Assembly: GCA_016647705.1 (NCBI GenBank)
Contig: JAENRU010000432.1
Coordinates: 124,001-188,000 of the forward strand
DNA from: Eucommia ulmoides
Lineage: Eukaryota > Streptophyta > Magnoliopsida > Garryales > Eucommiaceae
Length of the DNA: 64,000 nt
Direction: 5' to 3'
In this document: one piece after another, positions 10,548 through 21,920 of the stretch
Layout: every line of letters starts with the position of its first letter
Numbering within the stretch: the first letter of the stretch is position 1
Translations under genes and position numbers: made by a program
Notes under the pieces: model-generated
Seen by the model: the letters and a program-made list of their open reading frames with translations, nothing else
Database searches by the model: none
Told to the model about the DNA's origin: nothing

Positions 10548-11600
10548 CTAAGAAACAGCTCCACCAGCTATACTAAATATATAGCCGCTAGTTGCCTTGG
10601 AGTTATCTGAAAGGGAATTCCAATCAGCATCGCTATATCCTTCCAGAACAGTGGGAAACTTCTGATAATGTAAACCAAGGTTCATAGTTCTTTTTAGGTA
10701 TCTCATGATCCTATCAATAGCATGCCAATGTTCAATACTAGGTCTACTTGTAAACCTGCATAGTAATCCCACAGCATACGCTATGTCGGGCCTAGTGCAG
10801 TCAGTGGTATATCGGAGACTGCCTATGATGCTCGCATATTCAGTTTGTCTAATACCGTCACCGGTGTTCTTGAACAACTTCACACTAGGGTCATAAGGAG
10901 TACATGCTGGTTTACAATTAAAATAATTGTATTTTTTTAGAATTTTCTCTATATAATGAGATTGGTCCAAAGAAATTCCATGTTTAGACCTAGTTATTTT
11001 AATACTAAGGATTACAATTGCTTCACCAAGATCTTTCAAATATAAAAATTATCAAATAGCATGGATTTTACATTATTCACAACATGAATATTGGAACCAA
11101 AAATTAGCAAGTCATCCACATAAATACATATAATAGTGCAAACATTATTTTCAGATTTATAGTAAATGCATTTGTCACTTTCATTTACTTTAAAACCATG
11201 TGAAATGACTAGATTATCAAATTTCTCATGCTATTACTTAGGTGCTTGTTTCAAACCATTTGGTGCACAACGAGATCATGAATAACAGCAATTCTAGAGA
11301 CAGGTAAGAATGAATCAATGAAATCTACATTCTTTCTTTGTCTAAACCCTTTGGCTACAATACAAGCCTTATATTTATCAATAGTTCCGTCGGGTTTTAA
11401 TTTATTCTTAAGAATCCATTTACATCCTATTGTTTTTCAACCAGGAGGTAAATCTACTAAATGTCAAATTCTATTTGACTCAAGAAAGTCTATTTCACCA
11501 TCTATAGCCTTTTGCCACAAATTGACATCTACAAAGGACAATGCCTCTTGGAGGGTGAGTGAATCCTCCTCTAAGGTATATCAGTAGAAATCAGAACCAT
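10548..11600 (-). pseudogene. Copia D reverse transcriptase, deleted and frameshifted
   Basis: The C-terminal part (10548-11039) reads through GSLRYTTDCTRPDIAYAVG and YSDADWN. The catalytic YVDD is at 11111-11122 in another frame. Further upstream, IGCKWILKNK and IVAKGFRQ mark the N-terminal fingers. Between about 11230 and 11290 the segment holding the first catalytic Asp (the FLNG region) is missing, because the His-Gln-Met residues join directly to the LKQAPK motif. Several in-frame stops are present. The protein is non-functional. Confidence 0.8.
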
Positions 11601-11605
11601 AATCC

Positions 11606-12130
11606 TTAGCGATACGAGGTCATTTTACTTCTTTTAGGTTCAATTTCTAATTCTTTATCAGATTCATAAATTCTAATGACATGCACATTACTAGATGTGG
11701 AGCCCCCACTATTCTTCAATTTAAAAAGAAATTTACGTTCATAATTATCAGCGTCATTAGATTCAATAATAACATGATCTTGCAAGTCATAAAATCTATA
11801 TACTTTGTTATTCATTGCATAACCAATAAACATACATTCATATGTTCTACTTGCATTTTAGGATCAGGAATATGAACATATGCCAAACAAACCCAAGTCT
11901 GAAAATAAGACAGTTTATTTTTAAAAATTTCATAAGGCGAAATTTTACTTTTCAATTTCAGTCACAAATAATTTGAACTTATCAAATGCTTCACTTTTAT
12001 TTTTCAGGAGATAAACAAAAGTATAATTAAAGTAATCCCCAATTAACATAATAAAATAGTGTTTTCCATTTCTAGTCAAGACCCCATCAAATTCATTATT
12101 TTTAGTTAAGGTGTACAAATCAACCCAATA
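11606..12130 (-). pseudogene. Copia D integrase remnant
   Basis: The minus strand carries an integrase-core-like stretch (YFIMLIGDY, then FVYLLKNKSEAFDKFK; about 12080-11960), then the downstream CLAYVHIPDPK region and MFIGYAMNNKVYRF, typical of the end of copia integrase. The middle of the core, including the segment with the second Asp and the Glu of the DDE triad, is deleted. The zinc-binding HHCC segment is not recognisable. Confidence 0.7.
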
Positions 12131-12174
12131 GTTTGAGTAAACCTGGTCTTATTGAGAAGATAGCCCAAAACCAA

Positions 12175-12440
12175 TTTCTATCTCATCTTTGGAGTATACA
12201 GTATATCCTAAAGAATAACAGTCTTTCCAGAGGTAAACTCCAAATCCACCTCACCAAAATCATCAACAATAGTGGAGTGAGAATCACCCAACAACATTTT
12301 CTTGTACTCAGTTGCAGAATAGGATCTGAACATAGCACAATCATTGTAAACATGGTGAGAAACACCAATGTCTACCCTCTACCCTTCGGATCCACCAACT
12401 ATGTTGATTTCAGAAATCATAGCCACAAGTTGGTCTTCGG
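12175..12440 (-). pseudogene. Copia D aspartic protease region
   Basis: In one minus-strand frame the segment reads DIGVSHHV then KKMLLGDSHSTIVDDFGEVDLEF, matching the copia protease zone where the catalytic motif is normally DTGAS/DSGAS. Here the motif has become DIGVS and a stop follows after about 45 residues. The competing ORF in another frame (12183-12368) is a shadow. Confidence 0.65.
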
Positions 12441-12623
12441 TTAGATTCTAAACCGGCAGTTCGGAGCCATATGGCCCGCCTTTCCACGGCTATAGTAAGT
12501 AAACTGTGAAGAATCATTTCTTGAAGGGGGTTTGTGTCCATTCTGGTTTTTCATATTTTTCCCTTTGGGTTTCATAATAGTGGAGGTGGTTCTCTTGTGA
12601 GCGTTGTTGGAAACAACGAGCAC
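12441..12623 (-). pseudogene. Copia D gag C-terminus with decayed zinc knuckle
   Basis: A basic stretch (KPKGKNMKNQNGHK) is followed by GKAGHMAPNCRFR, the tail of the CX2CX4HX4C nucleocapsid knuckle. The first two Cys have been replaced, leaving only the His and last Cys. The N-terminal bulk of gag is absent. Confidence 0.65.
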
Positions 12624-13593
12624 TTCATCTTATTGATTTTGTTAGCGGACTGCCCCTCAATACGAAGACTAGTAATCAAACTTTAAAAAAAAATCCTTTT
12701 ATTTGGGACTAATAGTACTCTTAAAATATTTCCAACTAAGGGGCAAATAGTACTCTTAAAATCTTTCAAAAATAATTTCATGAACAATTTCCATAATTTA
12801 AACAATTGCAAACTTTAGGGTATTAAGTGTCCAATAGAAACCTTAGGGACCATAATGGGATTTAGGTCAAAAATCAAGGTTGTTTAATGTAATAAGGTCT
12901 AAAACAATTCACATGATATACTACAAGCACCGCATCGCAGAAGGTAAGGCCTGTGAAATAATTCACATGATAACCTATAACCAATTCACATAAAAAAATC
13001 TTTTCAAGTTTCAACAACCCACTTTTCAAAAATTAGGGGTCCAAAGTGTAAAGAGCACTAAAATAATTCACAGATAAACCAATAAATAGTACACCTCAAA
13101 AGCTTGACCGAATTCAACATCCCACAAGTAAACCAATTTCAACAATAATTATTATGTACTACATAGGCAAGTGATTGTAACATTAGGGGCAAAAGTGAAA
13201 TTTACCGAAAATATAAACAAAAAACCCAATAAACCAGACGTTAACACCCAAACAATTCAATGTATTAAAAAGATTCATTTTCTGTCATCATAAAAAAACA
13301 TATATATTATGCAGAAGATAGAAACCCTAAAAAGATTAAAACATTTCACAAGTAATCCTACGAATGCATGTAATCCAACAAATTTAACATTCTCAGAACT
13401 AAAAAATTAGCGCAGATCCACGGATCCGTAATTCGAAAAAGAATTAGCACAAATTTGTAAGTATAATAGACAATATCATGATTAATTCGGAAAACTGGAA
13501 TTAATTGAAACAACATGATTAACGCAAGCATGTTCACGAAACAACATTCTTAAATTGGTAATCGAAACATGGCAGAAGAAATCGTCTTAAAAT
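12624..13593 (-). other. Copia D leader / deleted gag region
   Basis: AT-rich sequence of nearly 1 kb between the 5' LTR and the gag remnant, with no ORF of note. It should hold the untranslated leader and most of gag, so gag has been lost or replaced. Confidence 0.5.
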
Positions 13594-14580
13594 TGTTGTT
13601 GTAGAAAATAAATAAAGAACGAGTTTACCAAAATTTCTTGGGATGAGTCGCGGACTAGGTCGCTCTCTTTAAGACGTTTCGCGGCTCTGCTCAAGAACGT
13701 GCAAGCAGTGTATTAGTCCCGTCGTCCCCAGGATAAAACAGCCCAGAATTCTCCTATGTCTAGGACGTTCTTTGCACTGTAGAAGTCCCGAAAACCAAAC
13801 ACCCCCACACACTGTTCGCAAGACGAACAAACTGCTCAGAAACCAAAATCGGACTGAAAAAACAGTACCGGAACAGATCAGAACAATTCCAGAAGATGAA
13901 ACCGAAAATGTTTCGGAACAGAAACAGAAACAAAGCCGAAACAGAAACATAAACAAAGCCGGAACAGAATCAGAAACAGAAACAGAAACAGAAACACAGC
14001 CGAAACAGAAACAGTTCTGAAAAAGGAGTTATGTTTTTTTTTCTTGTTCTAAAAACTGTGAAAAAAAACTGTTATTTATAGGGGAAAAAAAAAACAAGCC
14101 GTTAGATTTTTTTGAAACCGAAACTAATAATTAAAAAAAAAACGTTTAAATAATTAAACGTTATTATTAAAAACGTTAAACAATTAAAACGTTTTAACTA
14201 AAACGTTTTTTTTTATTATTTTAAACGGACAGTTTTTTTTTTTTTAACTTTTTTAATTAAACTTGTTTTTTTTAAAAAAATATTTTTCTAAAAAGTAAAT
14301 AAGTGCCACCTCATCACACGCGCGACTCGACTCGGCACGGCCGTACGGACGGCGGCGCGCGCGTGTGTGGTAAACCGATAGGAATGTAACTCCTCTCCCC
14401 TCTACAAAATGTAGGTACCCCTTGGGGCACACCCCAAGTGTCTCACATACCCCTAGATATCCACTTTAATTTCACCTCTCCCAACTAATGTGGGACAAAA
14501 GGATTTGAGGGAAAAAACCAATTTGACACATTTGGAACTTTCTATTCTAAAAATTAAATTAAAATTCATTTGTTTCAACA
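13594..14580 (-). repeat. 5' LTR of copia D
   Basis: This 987-bp copy of the LTR at 8611-9615 is slightly shorter because of indels in simple repeats (for example fewer ACTCG units near 14325). It would carry the element's promoter. Confidence 0.92.
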
Positions 14581-15559
14581 CCGGCGAATGAGGCTGATGA
14601 GGAATGGGAAGTGTCGTCGGCGGCAGGAACAGGGGGGGACTTGAGCAGGAAACAAAAAAAAAAAAAAAAGAGAACGAAGAAGAAGAGAGAAGGAAAAGAA
14701 AAAAAAAAGAGAAAAAAAAAAAAACAATTACACTAACAACCCTACCAGAAAAATCAAAAACCCAATTAAGGACCGGTGAGTGATTCGGAATAAATAATGA
14801 TATCGTGGACTAATGTTTTAAATCACTAATTACTATTCCCACCTAGTTAAATTGTTAGCACTAAATTATATACTCGTTACGATAATTTCGTAATCACGAA
14901 TCTTAGTAATATCGTACGGTTAATATGGACACCGGAAATGGGTATAGATAACAATTTGGTATAATTAACTCGGAGAATGAGAAATATGGGAATACTGGTC
15001 TGCATTGCCTGTTAAGTTATTTTAAAATATTAATTTAGACCCTATCATTACTAGGTTCGCAGACGTCAGCATCCCGGTAGGCTTTGGACGGTGTAGATAC
15101 GGTAGCACAAGAAGAAAGGTGAGTGTACTGTCCTCTTACCAAACTATATTTCGACGAATGTATATGATGAAATATGTGAATATTTAAACTGTATGAATTT
15201 GTGAATAATATGAATCACGCACGATTTGAATAGGGTGGTAAACTGAATTTCGATAGTTTTCGAAAAGGTGCTGAAAATGAACTTCTGCTGGATTTGGTAA
15301 AATTAGACAGCGTTTTTAAAAAAAGAGAATAGGAAACATCTATTTTCCTAAAAATGCCTGGTTTTCTAAAAATAAATGGTGGAAAAGTGGAATTGATAAA
15401 ATTAGACGTTTTCTTTAAAAAGAAGATATAAAGTATGATTTTTGAATCTAAAAGCTGGTTTGAGAAAAATGGTAGACGTGGTGGTTTGACGATTTTGAGT
15501 AAGTAATATTTATTGAGTTGCGATTCGATGATATTGTATTAATTTTGACGATGTCATGG

Positions 15560-15622
15560 CTGTTCTCCCCGAAAGGGGTGTGGATTGTATTTCTCCCCGA
15601 AAAGGGGTGTGGATATTTCGTG
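15560..15622 (+). repeat. LTR minisatellite with CCCCGAAAGGGG palindromic core
   Basis: Two units of about 29 bases, each with ctccccgaaaggggtgtgg. Longer versions occur in the related LTRs at about 31838-31970 (minus) and 48660-48854, so the unit number varies between LTR copies. Confidence 0.8.
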
Positions 15623-16277
15623 GGAAGGCATTCCTATGAATGTTACGGTACCGTTGCAACTCCCAATCGTGAGGTTAAAACGATCACAATGGCTAGCCAG
15701 TGTGCGTGTGTGGTGGTTTGGAATGTGGTAATTATTCGTACTGGATGATTTGTTATTTTACGATAATGGTCAGTAGAATATTTACGATGGGTAATTCTGG
15801 AAAGGAATCTATAAATAATTACTTTAGTTCCGCCATATACATCTAGATGTTTGTGCTAAAATGTTTTCTTTTTATGATATATTATTATTATATGTAAATG
15901 TTTTACTGAAAGAAGGCAGTACACTCGCAAGTGAAGTAGCTAGGAGTCGGTCCCCTGCTGGCACTGGGTAGAATCTGTTGGCAGTTTAGCAGACTGGGGG
16001 TATTTTGAGAGGTGCAGTCGGAGGCGAACCTAGTCAGAGGTTCATTGTCATTTTTTTTTCCCCTCTTGCTGTATTTAGAATCTCAGGGACGGGTGTGTCC
16101 CTAGTGGAAGCAACCGTTTTATGACCTGATTTTGTGTTTGTACAAAATAAAAGGAAAAGAAGTAATGTTGAGTGCCTTCTGTCGCTTTTTGATTTGTTTA
16201 TGATGCCGGGTGATGTCGTGTCAACGTCACGCTGGCCCCATGGGTGACTGACGCCCGGGGTGGGGTGTGACATTAAT

Positions 16278-16564
16278 TGTCATAATTTTTATATATTATA
16301 TTTTTTATATTATTTCTTTTGATTCAATTTGTATAAATTTATTATTTCAGTGTTATTATTAAATTTAATATGCATAGATTATTTTTATAATATACATAAA
16401 TTTAATATCTATAATTTCAGTATATTATTTTTTTAATTTAATTTTTATAAATTAATATTTTAATATTATTAGTAAATTTAATGTCCATATATTACTTTCA
16501 TAAATTTATATAGGTAGGAATAACATATTCTCTCCTTAATTAAATATATATATATATATAGACA
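16278..16564. repeat. Repeat family R, copy B, right part
   Basis: This continues copy B after the gypsy LTR, matching copy A from aattgtcataatttttat through aataacatattctctcc and into a TA run. The Helitron 3' terminus begins at 16565, so copy B is interrupted a second time. Confidence 0.85.
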
Positions 16565-19540
16565 CTAGGGTACAACTCGTGCCTGAAGGCACGGGCTTTA
16601 ATTTTTTTAATACAGAAAATGACATAATTTAGCAAACAAAAAAAAAATAAATTGAACACGACAAATTAACATAATCAATAAAAAGTTTAAAATATTTTCA
16701 AAGTGAACACAACTAATAATTAATGTATAAAATAATTAGATATAATCCCCTTTATTTATATTACCATTCGAACTTCTCATCTAATGTTTTATAACAACAT
16801 AATATTTACAAACACAAATAACACAATCATATCATAAACAATTATTTTCTAATTTATGATAATACCATAATCTACAATATGAATTTTAACAATCCAACAT
16901 AATAATCTATTTTCATACATTATAAATTTAGTAAGACAAATTCACCACCCCAGATACTAAAACCTACCACTCAGGGTTATTGAAACTTACCTTAATTATA
17001 AAATGTCAATTCTTAAATTCTCTTAATTTGTTTTCAATATTTGAAGTGTCACATGTTTGTATGTCGTCTACTAAAATACGAACGCAATAATTAATTAAAA
17101 ATAAAAAGGGCATAATTTAGCAAGACAAAAATTTGACATAACCCTTTTTATTTATGCAACATTCCCAAATTATCAATACCTTTCTTGTAATAAACACGAT
17201 ATAAACAAACACAATCAAACCACCAATTTTGGACATCAACTTTTCTGAAGCTTCGTATTTTGTCTGGTGAATTCAACAATTAATATTAATGTTTCAAAAC
17301 GGTGTTGCGAATTGAAATTTAGAAATATATATACACCAAATAAAACCCCCAAAGTTCAAATTTTGCAGACACCACATAATCTTTTGCAGAAATCCACACC
17401 ATTATATATAATCTGAAATCGAGATTAAATGATACCAATAAACATTGAGGGTATTTGTTTTTTGTTGAGTCCCTTTTCCGATGCTCACATTCCAAATTAA
17501 AAATCCATAATTCCTTAATTAAAAGTCCATAAAGTCAATCGATGTTATAAAGTATAAAAACATAAATACCAAATGAAGGAAACTGCATTGGCATACCATT
17601 GGGTGTAGGAACAACAGGAAGATCATCTTTCGACTCATCAGAGGAGTCTTCCATGGACCCATTTGACATGATCAACCAGGAACGATTGAACGTCAACCAA
17701 TTATCACAAACCATTTCTTATGCATTTCAGACTAATCCAAGAAATCAAGTGGATATTATCTATGGAAACGGAGAAACAACCACAACAACATATAAATCAA
17801 ATGCGCACAACAGAGTAACAAAATTTCCAAGAATCAATTGATATCATTAGTACAAAATTCATTACTTTCCCTAATTTGTATTTAAGAGAAAAATCAGAAA
17901 AAAGCAAATCGAAATGGATAAGATATAAGCTCCAAGATCAAATAAACAAAGACCCTGAATGTAAATTTCAGAAGAAAAAAATAATCATGTACATTTTACA
18001 ATTAAGAACCCTAAACTTTGATTACTTAATCGTATTCCTCCTTGGACTACAAATAAAAAAGAAAAAGAAAAAGGTGATGCGTCTGTTTGATCAATTGGTA
18101 ATTCAAGAAAAACTAACGTTAGTTGACAATAAGAAATGAAGTATCACCGGTCTATCAAGTTATGAACTTCCGAAAGAAATCCTCAATTTTACTACATTTA
18201 ACTATTTCCACTACCAACAAAATGAAACATATCCTACTTTGCAAACAACATACATGTAAAGATGTACTAATCACGTCAACAATCCAAGAATAAAATATGA
18301 TTAGGATACACTAATTGCACAGCAGTCCACTTGCTCATACACATATACTAATAATTCGGGGCACTCACCAAGAAATTACGATAAATAACTGCTCTTGGCC
18401 CCCAAGAGATCACTTCAACCCACTGATCTCATTTCCCATCAGCTCCATCAACTCTATGCCCAAATCAAAACTCAAAGATTTCATATTATAACCGCAACAC
18501 CAATTTGGAAAAAAAAAAAAAAAAAAAAAGCATACAAATAAAATTCATGATGCTAGGGTTATAAAATATATATTCTATAAAATTGAAGTAACTTGAGATA
18601 CTGCAAAACTCCTCTATTGGAGATGATGATCAAAGTGACCTCTACATTGCAAAGCACAAAAAGCTTGCAATTACCCAATATGAATTTCAAAATCATTATG
18701 TGTTTTGATTAAAAAAGAATTCAATATCAGAGTACTGCAATTTGTTCAAGAATGTGTATCCACGATTTTTAGAGTGTGTGAAGTTGTTGTACTAGGAATG
18801 GCAGTGAAATGGATAGCCTCTCCAATCGATGATTTGAGCATTAGGCTTGTTGAAGCCCTGGTGCATTTGGCCTCTCCATATGTCCTCTCACAGACCCTGG
18901 CGACTCCCCGTAGAACTCCGCGATTCCCTTCTGCAGCCTCTCCACCTCCTTCGCCGCCGCGTTGTTAACTACCATCGCGTGTCCTTGAGCCAATATGAGA
19001 TAGTTAGGATTATATTGAAAAACAATAGTCAAGATGATCCATTCAGTAGGGTTTACCTTTGTTCGATTGAAGAAAATGGCTTCGAGTTCTCCGCCGTGAA
19101 GTTATTTAGGTTTTCCAGAAGATAACGATAGAAGAACGATAGAGAGAAAGATTGAAGCGAACGAGAAAGGAGAAATTGAGATAGCGAAGGGAGGTCGTGA
19201 AGGAGGTAGAAGCATCTCGGTGAGTCAAATGGGGTAATTTGTGAGATTTGTGCTAACATTTTCTTAGGGGTGGGGAGAGAGACATCGACGACGGTAGGGT
19301 TCGCGTTTGTAGAAGAGAGGTCGGATTGGATGATGATGTTAAGCCGTATGCAGAAGAGAGGTTGGATCTGTTGTTCGTCAACGTGAGGGTTCGCCTTGAT
19401 GGCGCAGAAGAAAAGTCGGATCTTGCACGGCGCTGTGGGCTGTGGATGATAATGTGATGGGGGATGGGATGATGTAGAGAGGAAGAGGAAAGAGATTAAA
19501 TGTTTTCTCAACCGGTGACTTACGGTCTATTTTGGATGGA
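16565..19540 (-). mobile_element. Non-autonomous Helitron 2 (3' end clear, 5' end not located)
   Basis: On the minus strand the element ends with a hairpin (arms at 16576-16584 and 16587-16595, 2-base loop, one mismatch), then a short spacer and CTAG (16565-16568) followed by T. A hairpin followed by CTRR with insertion next to T is the Helitron 3' signature. The interior has no Rep/helicase ORF but carries a methyltransferase gene fragment (18790-18975) and an unidentified 80-codon ORF (17599-17841, plus). The upstream limit is a guess at the change of texture near 19500-19540. Confidence 0.6.
18790..18975 (-). pseudogene. Tocopherol O-methyltransferase-like first-exon fragment
   Basis: From an ATG at 18975 the minus strand encodes an Ala/Glu-rich lead-in, then LQKGIAEFYGESPG. 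After a one-base shift it continues as LxEDIWRGQMHQGF, where x is a TGA stop in place of Trp. Gamma-tocopherol methyltransferases (VTE4 family) have at this point a KGIAEFYxESSGLWExIWGDHMHHGFY-type block, so the match is specific to this SAM-dependent family. No chloroplast transit peptide precedes the fragment. No downstream SAM-binding motifs follow, so only the start of the protein is present. With a stop and a frameshift it is dead. Its place behind a Helitron 3' end suggests capture by that Helitron. Confidence 0.7.
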
Positions 19541-20166
19541 TACAAAGAAAACAATTACTATAAAATAAATAAAATTGTAAAATTACAGAAGAAAATGTTG
19601 TTTGTAACGGTGATATTATATCAGTAAAATTAAGAAATATTTCATAACAAAATACGTATCTAAATGTATTATTTGAGAATTAATCTGTTAATATTTTAAA
19701 TTTTATTTTTTTATAAAATTAAATATTAATTTCTTTAAAAAGTCCTCTCAAATTTACATAATTTTCTCTTAATATTTTTTTTTTTATTTAAATTTTTATT
19801 TGGTCAAATAAATATAATGGAAGCTTCGATATCATATCTTATGGCCTCTGAAGTAAAAAATAGGATGTCGAAATCTCAACCTTTCACACGAAATCCAATG
19901 CCGAGATTTATGAAACTTGAATAGAAAATTGAAAATCATCATTTTCCATGTAATTTACACAACTATTATTGTTAAATGACACTTTGAAACCCTCAATTAT
20001 AGCATGTTTGTTTGTATGGCCTAATTGAATCATTTTGTACTAATACAACAATAATAATAGCAAAAATCATTGTATTAGACACGATATGGATACCAAGATA
20101 TCGTACGCCATAAAAAGTTGTTGCAATTTTTTACATTGAAAATCATAGTAACTTTTATGTATTACA
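19541..20166. other. AT-rich intergenic sequence
   Basis: No gene or element end could be recognised in this stretch of just over 600 bases. Confidence 0.5.
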
Positions 20167-20313
20167 CACTACAACATAAACTACATATTAGGACAAGAAT
20201 TTTAAAAATAATTTGTAAATGATGTCCTTTTAAATTGTTACTGAGACACCCAATCATAATGTCCTTATAAATTTATTTAATGAGACACATTTTAAAAAAT
20301 ATACAATAAAAAT
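20167..20313. mobile_element. CACTA-like element, left part, interrupted by copia C1
   Basis: It starts CACTACAACATAAA, resembling CACTA (En/Spm) termini, and contains repeated gtcctt/gagacac words. The sequence after C1 (34081-34290) contains the same words inverted and ends gtagttagtg, which would be the opposite terminus. Without C1 the whole would be about 360 bases, a MITE-sized element. Target duplications are unclear. Confidence 0.35.
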
Positions 20314-20579
20314 TGTTAAGATAATTGAGGAGTGGGATATGAATCATGAATTGATATTATGAAAAGTGATATAGAATAATACAACGATATATACATATTT
20401 ATAAGGAAAGTGGGGGTTAAGATTTTGTCCTAATGGGCCATGTGGGCCAAACCCATATAATAGATTAATATCTCTCTTCAAACTCAATGCGGTAAGTGAG
20501 AAATGAACTAGAGTTTGAAAATCAGAGAGTGAAAGCATCCAAGTGGATGGGCCTTGGTAAAAATATTTGCTATCTAATC

Positions 20580-21071
20580 GACTGAACTGACAGATTATAG
20601 ACGAACCGTATTCTGGAGAATGTGAGGACGGATGAAGTGGCAGTCAGTCTCGATATATTTTTTACGCTCGTGGAATATATCATTGTAAGCGATCTGAATA
20701 ACACTCCTGTTATCACAGTGTAGGGTAGTGGCAGCAGGAGAAGAGATGCCCATGTCAGTGATAAACCATCGAAGCCAAAGAAGTTTTTGAGTTGCATCAA
20801 CCATGACACGATAGTCATCTTCAGTACTGGAGCGAGCAACTACAGATTGTTTCTTACAATGCCAGGAAATAAGAGAATTTCCCAAAAAGAAACAGTAACC
20901 AGTGATTAAACGTTTATCGGTGGGATCTCTAGTCTAATCGGCATTAGAATAAGCTTGTAAGACGGGAGCAGTCTGAGCTGAGAAATGAAGCCCATGAAAT
21001 AATGTACCCTTTACATACCGAAGAATGTGAAGAACAGCTGAGTAATGGGTGGTCTGAGGAACGGACAAGAA
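20580..21071 (-). pseudogene. C1 RNase H domain
   Basis: The minus strand reads ILRYVKGTLFHGLHF and a YSNAD motif whose next Trp codon has become a stop. It continues GYCFFLGNSLISW, SVVARSSTEDDYRVM and LHCDNRSVIQIA. The Glu in STED and the Asp in HCDN match catalytic positions. Stops prevent expression. Confidence 0.85.
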
Positions 21072-21910
21072 CTAGCTGACCTTATGAACAACATAAGTAA
21101 TGTTAGGGCGAGTGACAGTGAGGTATACAAGACTTCCAACCAATTGGCGGTATAGAGTGGTATCATGAAGAGGTGAACCATCAAGTGGGATAAGTCTTAT
21201 ATTCGGCTCGAGAGGAGGAGTGGTAATGGTCGAGTCAGTGATCCCAGCCTTGAAAAGGAGATCTGAGGCATATTTGGCCTGAGAGAGAAAATATCTATCA
21301 AAACCCGATAAGACTTCAAGGCCAAGAAAATAGGTGAGCACGCCAAGGTCTTTCATCTCGAATTGGCCACTTAGAAACTTTTTGAGTTCAGAAATACCGC
21401 GCATATCATCTATAGTGATAACCATATCATCTACGTACAATAAAAGAAGGATAATTCCATTGGCAGTATGATGAATAAACAGAGCTGAATCATGAGCACT
21501 ATGTGTGAACCCAAACTGATGAATAGTAGTGTTGAATTTTGCAAACCAGGCTTGTGGAGCATGTTTCAAACCATATAAAGCACAACAAAGGCGACAAACT
21601 TTATTTCGAGAGGTAGTTAGGCTAGGAGGGGTACGCATATATACTTCCTCAAGAAGATCGCCATTGAGAAATGTATTTTCGACATCCATTTGAAAAAGAT
21701 TCCATTTTTGAATGGCGGCAACGGGAAGAAGTGTTCGGGCAGATGTTAGCCGCGCCACTAGAGCATATGTCTCTTCATAGTCAATACTATATTCTTGAGA
21801 AAATCCCTTGGCAACAAGACGGACTTTATATCGTTCAACAGAGCCCTCAGAAAGTGTCTTGATCTTAAACACCCATTTGCACCCAATATGAGTTTTTCCA
21901 GGGGGCAGGT
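21072..21910 (-). pseudogene. C1 reverse transcriptase domain
   Basis: A 266-codon open stretch covers almost the whole copia reverse transcriptase: RLVAKGFSQEYSIDYEETY in the fingers, LFQMDVENTFLNG with the first catalytic Asp, LYGLKHAPQAW, and LYVDDMVIT (catalytic YVDD at 21426-21437). It ends with a stop just after the VGSLVYLTVTRPNITYVV region. It is the best-preserved enzyme domain in the window. Upstream linker and downstream RNase H are in other frames or behind stops, so the polyprotein is broken. Confidence 0.9.
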
Positions 21911-21920
21911 CTACAATATC

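Larger units (their letters stand above)
8611..14580 (-). mobile_element. Ty1/copia element D, complete outline, degenerate coding region
   Basis: Two near-identical LTRs (8611-9615 and 13594-14580) begin tgttgttg and end tttcaaca. Perfect CCGGC target duplications (8606-8610 and 14581-14585) bound the element. The coding remnants run on the minus strand in the order gag zinc knuckle, protease, integrase, reverse transcriptase, RNase H, the Ty1/copia order. A purine-rich tract read on the minus strand (complement of 9616-9626) abuts the LTR and fits a polypurine tract. No standard initiator tRNA-Met binding site sits next to 13593. Stops, frameshifts and deletions make it non-autonomous. Confidence 0.92.
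7632..16272 (+). mobile_element. Ty3/gypsy-type solo LTR, split by copia D
   Basis: It begins TGTAAAACACAAG and ends ggggtgtgaca, flanked by perfect TTAAT duplications (7627-7631 and 16273-16277) inside repeat R copy B. Removing the nested copia (8611-14580) and one copy of its CCGGC duplication leaves about 2.67 kb with no second LTR, primer-binding site or coding domain, so a solo LTR is the simplest reading. Internal landmarks are an A-rich tract near 7765, GA-rich then GT-rich stretches, a CCCC/GGGG minisatellite (15560-15622) and the block ggtaccgttgcaactcccaa. The last two recur in the LTRs at 24808-33901 (minus) and 46536-48854; the block also lies at about 63380 (minus). Confidence 0.8.

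Noticed and set aside
19053-19511. 152-codon minus-strand ORF upstream of the methyltransferase fragment
   Set aside because: Serine/leucine-rich with no recognisable domain and not in frame with the fragment. It is likely leader or intron-like sequence.
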